Both the position numbers and the translations under genes were made by a program. Below, piece after piece: positions 47,301-56,300 of a stretch of 64,000 nt of DNA. This stretch comes from Nothophaeocryptopus gaeumannii. Taxonomy: Eukaryota > Ascomycota > Dothideomycetes > Mycosphaerellales > Mycosphaerellaceae. The notes under the pieces were generated by a model. The model was not told where the DNA came from, did not search any database, and was given only the letters and a program-made list of their open reading frames with translations. Each line of letters begins with the position of its first letter. Position 1 is the first letter of the stretch. The stretch is from positions 1-64,000 of the forward strand of contig JASISA010000010.1 of assembly GCA_031771865.1 (NCBI GenBank), given 5' to 3'.

Positions 47301-50300
47301 CCTCCATATACTGCTCCTGGTGCATGAAACGATCGAGGGCGTTGTCATGGGGAGGTGGGAAGCCATTGCGAGTAGCTGTGAGAGGCTCGTGGGCTGCTTC
47401 GCCGTCCTCGGCATGCATCTCGGCATCGAAGAAAGATTCGGTGTCTTGACGCGAAAGATCCTTTGGCTGCTCGTCGACTGGTGTGGCGACTTCGCTTGAA
47501 TCTTCCTCGGCCTGTGCCTTCTTGGCCTTCTTTCCCTTCTTGTAGGAAGAGGATTTTCCGAGCAACGATGGTTGCTCGAGCTCAACTTCGGTTGTAGGAT
47601 CGTCGACAGGAGCCGGTAGAGGATAATCGTAAGCGTTCTTGTCGGTGCTGTTTGTCTCGTGCTCAGGCTCTCGTTCTTCGGTAAGTTTATGATATCCATA
47701 TACCGCCGCAGTGCCAAGCATAGCCGCTGCAGCGACGGTCTTAGCAGAAGAACGCTTCGATGGAGACTTCGATCGCTGTCGAGCTTCGGTCTCTTGCGAG
47801 GGAGCAAGGTTCTTTGCGGCTGGGACAGGCAGCTCCTCCTTGACGGCACCAGGCCAAGTATCACCAGATTCCTGCTCATGCAGCTTCTCATCTTGAAGGT
47901 AGTCTTCCCAGGTAAAGAACTCCGGCAACTTCTTCCCTCTTTTCTCGCTCTGGCGAGACGCTTGTGTAGGGGCCGAGAAGTAGTCCCTACCTTGGGCCGG
48001 AAAATGGCTAGCTTTTGGCGTTGTCTGCTGAGAGTCCAGAATATCTTCTTTGTCGTTCCAGGCACCGACAGTCGCAGTATCCAGAGTCAGGCTGCGACTC
48101 CTCATCCTGCTTGGCGAGTCGAAGTCTTCCGCAGCAGACTGGTACTCGTCGCTTCCATGCACACTACTTGCTCGACTTGACGGCTTACTAGACGGTAAGC
48201 TTGGCAAGGTGTCTTCAACCTCCGGCGTTTGGCGATTCCGCTCCACCAGGTACAGCGGCATGAAACCCGACTTGAAGTCCGACGAATGCGGTCGGCCTTG
48301 TCTCGTCTTCGCAGATGCCGGGCTGGAAGGCGAGGGCCCAAAACCGGTCGATGTCGGTGGAGCAGATCCAGGAGCGACCGGCGAAGAGCCAAAGCTAAAG
48401 GAAGCCCTCTTCTCCTTCGCACTCTGCGCAGACCCAGGCGTCGTGGGCGCGTGTCCGAAAGGAAACCTCAACGGAACAGCCGTACTGCTCACAGGCCTCT
48501 GCAAACTCCCCGGCCTCTTGTCGCTATCCAGCCCCAAAACTTCACTCAACCCCTCCTCTTTCTTGACAGGCGTCTCAGGCTCTACAACACCCTTGACAGC
48601 CTCTCCATGAGCTTCATCGTATCGCTCATCTTTCTCCGCTTCCTTGCTCACAACATCTTTGCGAGCCTCACCCTCGCCGGGAACACCCTCCACAACCTCG
48701 AGCGGGCTGCCTTCCATCCGCTCAACAGCTGCGGCGGGGCTTCCCGGCCGACTAGCGGGTAGAGGAGGCAGTGCCTCTACCCGATTCTCTAAAAAAGACT
48801 GATCGCTGTCACCGTAGACATCATCGCCTATACTGCGCCGGGAATGATGGCGATGGTCACTTTCGCTGACTGCTCCGCGTGACTCTCGGCTGTCTTGGCG
48901 TGAAATCTCATCCGCGCCCTCATCAGTTCGTCTACGACGGTGGTGGCGATGTCCACTCTCGCTTGCCGCAGAGCGAGGAGAGTCGCCTCGCTCATAGTCG
49001 TCGTCCTTTGCGCTGCGGCGGCGACGCTCTCTGCTATCCTCATCTCGGCCCTCTTCTGAGCGGTGACGGTGACGACGAGATGATTCCGACTTGACGCTTC
49101 TTGTATCATCGTCGTCATCACCATATTCAGAGTCTCTGTGCTTCTTCTTCCTCCTACGACGATCTTCATCTTCATCGTCGCGCGACTTGCTGTCCTTCGT
49201 CGAAGTACGGCTCAGCGAGCCACCGTCCTTGATAGATTCGGAAGACTTGGTGCGGCTGAAGATACCGCCGAACAGGCCTTTCTTCTCTTTCTTGACAGAA
49301 GGCGACTCCTCTTTCTCACGTCTGGATCGGCTGGAGGTAACTGAACGGGTATCATCGTCGTCATCTGCATGCCTTGAGCGACGTCTTCTCTCAGAAGTCA
49401 CGGACACAGTATCATCATCTTCATGCTTCGATCGCCTCTTGTGTCTCCTCTCGCGCTCAAAGTCTGCTGGTTCCGAAGCAGCAACGGACTGCGTCTCGTA
49501 GGCATAGTCAGGCTGATCGTAGTAGTCGCTGTCTCGTCTAGCCTCTTCGCGTCTTGACTTGCGATGACTCTCACGGTCTGCGTCGCCAGCAGGAGCAGAA
49601 GCCACGGATCTTGAGTCATCTGGCGAAGTGCTCTTGCTACTCGGTCTCTCGGCATCAAACGGATCCCGGCGTCTCGAGCGCTCCTCTTCAGGCGAAGTTG
49701 GCTTGGAAGTGTTGATGACGGTGATGGGGTCTGATCGGGCAGCCTCGCTCTTGGCGTCCTTGTCCCTGGCAGAGGACCCATTGACGTACGACTCAGGTTC
49801 AGCGGTGACCTTCGGCGTCGTGTAGTCCTCCCAAGCAACCTCAGACCTGAGTGGCGAACTGATCTCCGGCGCGTTTGCCAAGCTGGACCTCTTGCCCTTC
49901 TTCTTGCTCTTCTTGGAGGAGACATCGGCCCACTCAGACCATGGGTCGGCTTCACCTTTCTCAGGCTCTCGAGATTTATCGTCCTCTCGAACCTCGTACT
50001 GGAACGGATCGACAGTCTTCTTGTCGCGAGTCTTATCGTCATCGACAGATGCCTTGCGCGACGATGAGGTGCTCTCGTCCCAGCCGCCAGGCATACCAGT
50101 GTACTCAGATCTCTCTTCGGCCATCGGTAAAGGTGGCTCGGGCGCAGCAGGCACACCGGTCGAGAAGAACGCATCCCTTGGATCATCGTATACCGGCTCT
50201 CCGAGCTTAGACTTTTTCTTGTTCTTCTTGTCTTTCTTGCTCGAAGAACGTGAAGGAGACTCCTCGGCCGTACTCTCATTCATGGCGGCCGCAGCAGCAG

Positions 50301-53300
50301 CAATGCCACCTGCGGCAAGGATTGTGTCTGCAACATCTGCGAAGCCGAACCCAGAGCCGGAGTTCTTGGCTTCCTTCTCAGCCTTGCGTTGCTCTTTCTT
50401 GCTGACCTTTGACAAGTCCTGAGCAGGCGACGCTTCACGAACAGACTCAGGCTCCTTGCTTTGAGAAGGCGCACGAGTGGCCTCGCTCACCACATCTGCG
50501 AAATCCAACCCAGTCTTCTTCGCCTGTTTGTCTCGCTTCTTCTTATCTTTCTTGCTCAAAGTCGGGAAGTATTCGTCGGCCGGCTCATCTTTAGGCGTAT
50601 CCTCTAGCGTAACGATACGGTCGAGCTCCTCAGCAGGCGTTGCTGGATCACTGTCGAAGGTTCCAGATGCACGTTTGGCGGCCTTCTCACGCTTATTCTT
50701 CTCCTTCTTGCTGAGCGGCGGTTCCCAAGCTGGTTCTTCAACCTCAGCTGCTTGAGAAGCCCTGGCGGTTGTGGGCACATCGCGTTCGCCTTGCTGGGCA
50801 TATCGAGAAGGTCGGTAGATGTCAACTTCCTCGTTATCAAATCCACCAGGTACCTGTGGCGCCTTTTCCTCAGCCGGCGTGGGCTCATCTGTCTCGCCTT
50901 CAACGAAGCCACGTACAGGCGGTGCGTTCTCTGTTCCAGGAGAGTCCATTTGCAAGTCAAAGTCGGACACCGTGTCAAAGAATGGCGACCGGTACGGATA
51001 GCTACGCGGCTCCTCGTCCTCTGGCGTGCGCTGGATGTCCTCAACGCCATCTTCCTCGTTATCAGGCTTGGCGGTGCTGTATGTGTCCGAGCCGAAATCA
51101 TCGTCGTTGTAGTCGTAGGACCGGCGGCCCCTGCCGTCAGGTTCCTCAACCATGACTTCGTGCAGTGCAGCGCCAGCAGCTGCAGCGCCCGCAACACCAC
51201 CAGCGATACCAGCGCCATCACGAGCGCCACGCAGGTCCGGGCTGGTGATGTACGAGTCGCGATCGTGGTAACTATCCGGTGTCTGCACATCGTAGATATG
51301 CGTACTGTCTTCGCCCCAAGTGATACTTCTGCTGCGCTCCGACTTGCGACCAGATCCGCTAGACACTGGAGAGTCCTGGTTGGCTTCTTGGCTTTTCGCA
51401 AGTGGACTGCTGGACAACGAACTCTTTCTGCCTCTGCTTGGACTCGCACCAGGTGGTGGAGTTGGAGAGATGACGTGGAGCTTCGGCACACCGTACGGAG
51501 CGTGCTTGCTGACACCTTCCACGCTCTTGGGCCCGCTCTTGGGCCAGCTCTTGGGGAAGTGCGACTGAATGTCATCCTCTCGTGCATGCCAGACTTGAAT
51601 GTCCATATCGGCGTTCGGACTGACGCTGCGTTCCTTCTCGCCAGCCTTCTTCGCGAGAAGATCCTTCGGTGCGAAGAAATCAGCGTAGGTCTGCTTGGGC
51701 CCCTTTTCAGGAGAATACGCTCTTTCGCGGTCGGCGATGACTTTGGAGGCAGCCTTGCCTGCGATAGCTTCGTAGCGAGCATATTCGGACAGCGTGTGGT
51801 TCTTCTTGAAGAAATCTGGGTCGTAAATGTCGTCATCCATGAGAGGTTCGCCTGAATGTCCATTCGGGGGCGTGATCTCTGCAGCGGCATATCCACCGCG
51901 CACGTCGACCTTGCTCGGGGTACCGTACTGATCCTTAGCCATGCGATTATCGTCATCTTCAGTATCGGATCGTCGACCATGACGACGCTCAGAAGTCGGG
52001 GTACCGTCACGACTGTCAGACTTGCGGTCTTTCTTGTGCTCTTTACCTGCCAGGACAGCACCGACGGTAGCTGCTGCTGCGGCACCGGCGACAGGTCCCC
52101 AGACGGAGGAAGATGATGTCAACTTCTTTGCAGATTCCGGGCTGTCTCTGCTATCCCGTTCACGACGATCGGCTTGTTGGTACTCACGAGCGTACCTTTC
52201 AGCCTCCCACTGCTCTCGCTGTTCGTCTTGGTACCGTGCCTCGTCAGCCAGCCGTTGCTGTTCGCGTTGATATTGCTGCTCGCGTTGATACATCTCTTCG
52301 CGATTTTCGCGTTGCCTCTCCTGCTCAGCTTGCCGACGTTCAGCTTCTTCCCTGGCTTGCCGAAGTCGTTCAGACTCAGCAGTCGCCGCTTGAGCCGCAG
52401 CGGCAAGGGCCTTGGCTTCCTTCTCGAGACGTTCGATCTCCCATTGACGTTCACGTTCCTCGCGAGCTTGTTGCTCGGCCCTCGTGCGGTCGGCTTCAGT
52501 CTGCTGGCGCTCTGCTTCGCGACTTGCAGCAAGTTGACGTTCGGCAGCGCGGCGGTTCTCGTCTTCACGAGCTTGGCGGATCTCTTCTTGTCTGCTCTCG
52601 CGGGCGACACGTTCCGCCTCTTCTTTGAGCGCACGAGTACGGTCAGCGCGACGGCGGTCTTCATCGGCCTTCTTGCCTTCCTGGCGGCGAGAGCGATCTT
52701 CCTTCGCTTGTTGCTCATCAGTGAGACCGAAACGGACATTTCCCGGCTCCTTCGATCTGCGGCCGTTGGAAAGGGAGGAGCCAGCAAGAATGGCACCTGT
52801 GGCAAGCGCACCGGCACCGATGATAGCAGCATCCTGAGCCCACGAAGATTGAACAGGGCTGGACTGTGTCCGTCGCGGCTGAGGTCGGCCGTCGTAAGGT
52901 CCTGCGGTTGCCGTGAAAGAAGGATCGGCGCCAGCTTGCGTGAGAGATGACTTGGCAGGTGAGATAGGCTGCGGGTGCTGCACGGTACTTGCTCCGTGAC
53001 GATAGATCGGCTCATCTGGATCGAAAGCGCCAGGCATGGATGTATGGCGCGAGCCAGGAGTGCTGACTTCAGAGATAGGCGCAGGGTCCACAGACTGGAG
53101 AGGTTGGGAAGATCCGCTGGTTGAAGAGCGAGCATCGACACTGGGCAACGGTCGACCGGTGTCGTCGACGTAGACGGGCTTGTCTGATCGCACCGGTCGA
53201 GAGGTATCAATGTTGTTGGCAAGACCAGCAGCAGCTCCAGCAGCAAAACCCGCGCCGGCAGGTCCGACCCAGGAGCCCTGAGAGCTTGCCGGGTACGGAG

Positions 53301-56300
53301 GCGGTGGTTGCGAGTCGGTCGACTGTCTCGATCGCCTCTTCTTGTCTTTACCACCCCACCTCCAACCCCAAGCGCCCAGACCACTAGCAGAGTTTTGAGA
53401 GCCGACGCTCTCCAGACTCTGCCGACTAGACAAGCGCCGACCCTCATAATCGCCGAATGCGAGACCGCCATCCAAGCTCGACTCATCGTCAACATCAGAA
53501 GGCAGCTCATCCTCCCATTCCTCATCATCAGAGGATCCAGGCGAGCCATGCTGATGGGGCTGATGGGATCGCCCTGCAACGTGTTGCTTAACAGGTCTTC
53601 GAGCGCCAAGCTCAGGCCTGCTGGTCCGCTTGCTTATCCTGCCCCCTCGCTGTGCAGCAGCCAACGCAGCCGCAGTGGCACCAATACCAGCGACAGTCGC
53701 AGCAAGGTGATCGTCCGACTTTCTTCTTGAGCCACGTCCACCAGAAAGGCGATTCGATCGAGTGGACGACTTGCGACTCAAACCACCAGTGTTCACACTG
53801 GCTTTGCTGCCCTGACGACTCAAATAGCTATCGCCAAAAGCAATATCGGAATTGGACGATGACGAAGAGCCGTTGCTGAAGGTAAAAAAGCCCTTGTTCT
53901 TCATTTCGCGCTGGCGGCGCCCTCTGCGCTCTTTCTCGGGCGGAGAGAAGAAACCGCCAAAGATTCCGCTCTGCTTTGTCGGACGGCGCGAAGGCGAAAC
54001 TTCAGAGCATCTTGATCGATCAGACCTTCTCCGTCTGTCCCTTGAAGAAGACCGCGATCTCCTTCTCGAACTTGCCGCCACTCCTGCCGCACCAAGGGCT
54101 GCTCCAGCGGCTGCAGCCGTGCCAAGGCCAAAAGCAGAGGACTTCTTGTCCGCGGATCTTGAGCGCGACCGCACGACTCTCCGTCGCTCGATGGTGCCAT
54201 CCTTCTTGCGCACCGTCACATACTCGGCTGCGCCAGGTCGGACAACGCCATGACTTGATTGCTTTCGCTGTTCTCTTGAAGAAGATCGGCTCCGTCTTCG
54301 GACAGCAGAGCTTTCGCGATGGCCGGACTTGACACTGTAGGTATCGTCGAAGTTCTTTCCTCGCGCCAGAAGTCCACCTGCAACTGCTGCCGCACCTGCA
54401 CCAGCCAAGCCAGCTCCGAACAAGCCACTGCCACTGCCAGATGTTCGATCCTCACGCCTGCGCCTACTGCTCTCGGATGCATAATACCGGTTGTCTTTGT
54501 CCACGCGCTCGCTGCTGCGCTTCTTCCTCGACCCCTCTGCTGAGACGCGTCGTCGCAGAGATTCGAAAGAGTCTCGTCGCTTGTGATGATGATGCACACG
54601 AGGCGCATCCCAGGCGGAAGTTCGCGGGTCGAAACAGTGCTTGCAGACACCAATGTACTCGGTGTACATCTCCATCTTGGCTGTATCTTCCGGAGTAGAG
54701 ACCAAGTTCAGGATACCATCTTTCAACCTCGTCATCGGCCCCTTGTGCTCGTGAAAGTGATGCATCTGCGCCATTCCGCCTCCGGGTCCGTTTGGTGGGT
54801 AGTATCCTCCAGCTCCTGCGCCGTTCACCGGAGATCGTGGTGGTCCGCGTCCAGATCCTCCACCGGCGGCCGCCATGTTCGAACGGCTGTGGTTTTGATG
54901 CTCGTGCATAGCGTAGCCCGCAAGACCTGCGGCTGTGGCACCGGCACCTGCTGCGTAAAGACCTGCGTTAGAATGATTAGTTTGCTTACCTGAGTAGTGA
55001 CCTTGAGTGTTCCATCCTGATTGCGATGCACCGTATCCATTCGCCGAAGCTGATCCGTACTGATTCGTGGTCTGCGGTGGCGCGGCGTAGTAGGTATCGC
55101 CGTTCGATGTATCTGGGTTCGGTCGTGTCGATCGTGATTGAGAAGTAGTCGGCTTCAGCATTGGTGGGTGGTCATTGTAAGTGCTCTGCTGGTAAGAGCT
55201 CGATGACGACCGCTGCTCAGACTGAGAATGATTGTGTGAGCTCGACATCCTTCCGATGGCTGAGGCACCAGCGGCGGTGGCCAGCCCAGCACCAATAGCT
55301 CCTGCGGATGAGCGACGTGACGGTTTCGGTTTCGAAGCGCTCGAAGGTGCTGAAGCAGACTGCTTTCCAGGCTTCTTCCCAGGCTTGGCGGGTGTGTTTG
55401 GCACGGAATAGCTGACCGGACTCCCTTTGCCAGTGTAGAAGTCGGTAGCAGCGCCGTTGCCGGTGTCTTGGACAGGGTTGGCCGTTGCAGAGGCTGTTAC
55501 CAGGTGAAGATCGGGGTTGACAAGCATGTTTGGAGTGCTCACTCTCACTCCTGGCTGATGGTGCACAGATTCGCCCTGGTCAAGATAATAGTCCGCAGCA
55601 GCACCCCAACTATCTGCGCGACTGAGCTGCGAAGGCGGCATTGGAGGTCTCCCGTACCCATTCACATCTTGACCTGGGAACTGCTGATTTGGAGCAGGGC
55701 TGGGCAATGCGCCAGACATGGTGTACTCAGGATGCCCACCCAGCACTCCGCCTGCATACTGGCCCGGAAACTGTTCAAAGCTGCCCATTTCTGGGATTGC
55801 TCTCGAACTCTCCGACACCAGTGCTGGCTCCCGGCGCGACCTGGCTTTCGATTTGTCTCCACTCGAGCTCTTGCGCTTCTCCCCTCGCTCCCTGCTGGAG
55901 CTTCGCTTGCGCTCCTTATCTTTGCCGCTGCTCTTGCGCTTCTTGTCCTCGCGACTAGAGCTCCTCTTTCTCCTACTCTTCTTCTCACTGCGCGCATCCT
56001 TCTCATCATCCTCCCATTCTTCATCTTCATCATTTGGCAGCAGACGAAGTGCGCTCTCCGTCAAGGCGCGTGGCTGTGAGTTGCCAACGCGCGAGGTGGG
56101 CGCCGTGGCGTATGCGGAGCTGGAGGGAGAGAAGACGGAAGTGCCTGTCGTTGATTCATTCTCGTATCGGGTGCTCTTCCGTCTGGAGTGTTCGCGATCG
56201 GTATCTCGTCTTGATCGCGAGCTCACAACGCTTCGGGTATCATCGTCGTCTCCGCCGCGTTCGCTCCTGCTGCTCTTCTTTCGTCGCGGCTGCTCTGATC

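Noticed and set aside
45000..52100. Long plus-strand frames opposite the giant gene, some over 300 codons
   Set aside because: They follow from the Lys/Glu/Ser codon bias of the minus-strand gene and have no motifs of their own.
54967..54993. GTAAGC...TCTAACGCAG as another intron in the giant gene
   Set aside because: At 27 nt (39 to the next AG) it is shorter than the introns seen elsewhere in this window (50-78 nt), and the frame is open through it.
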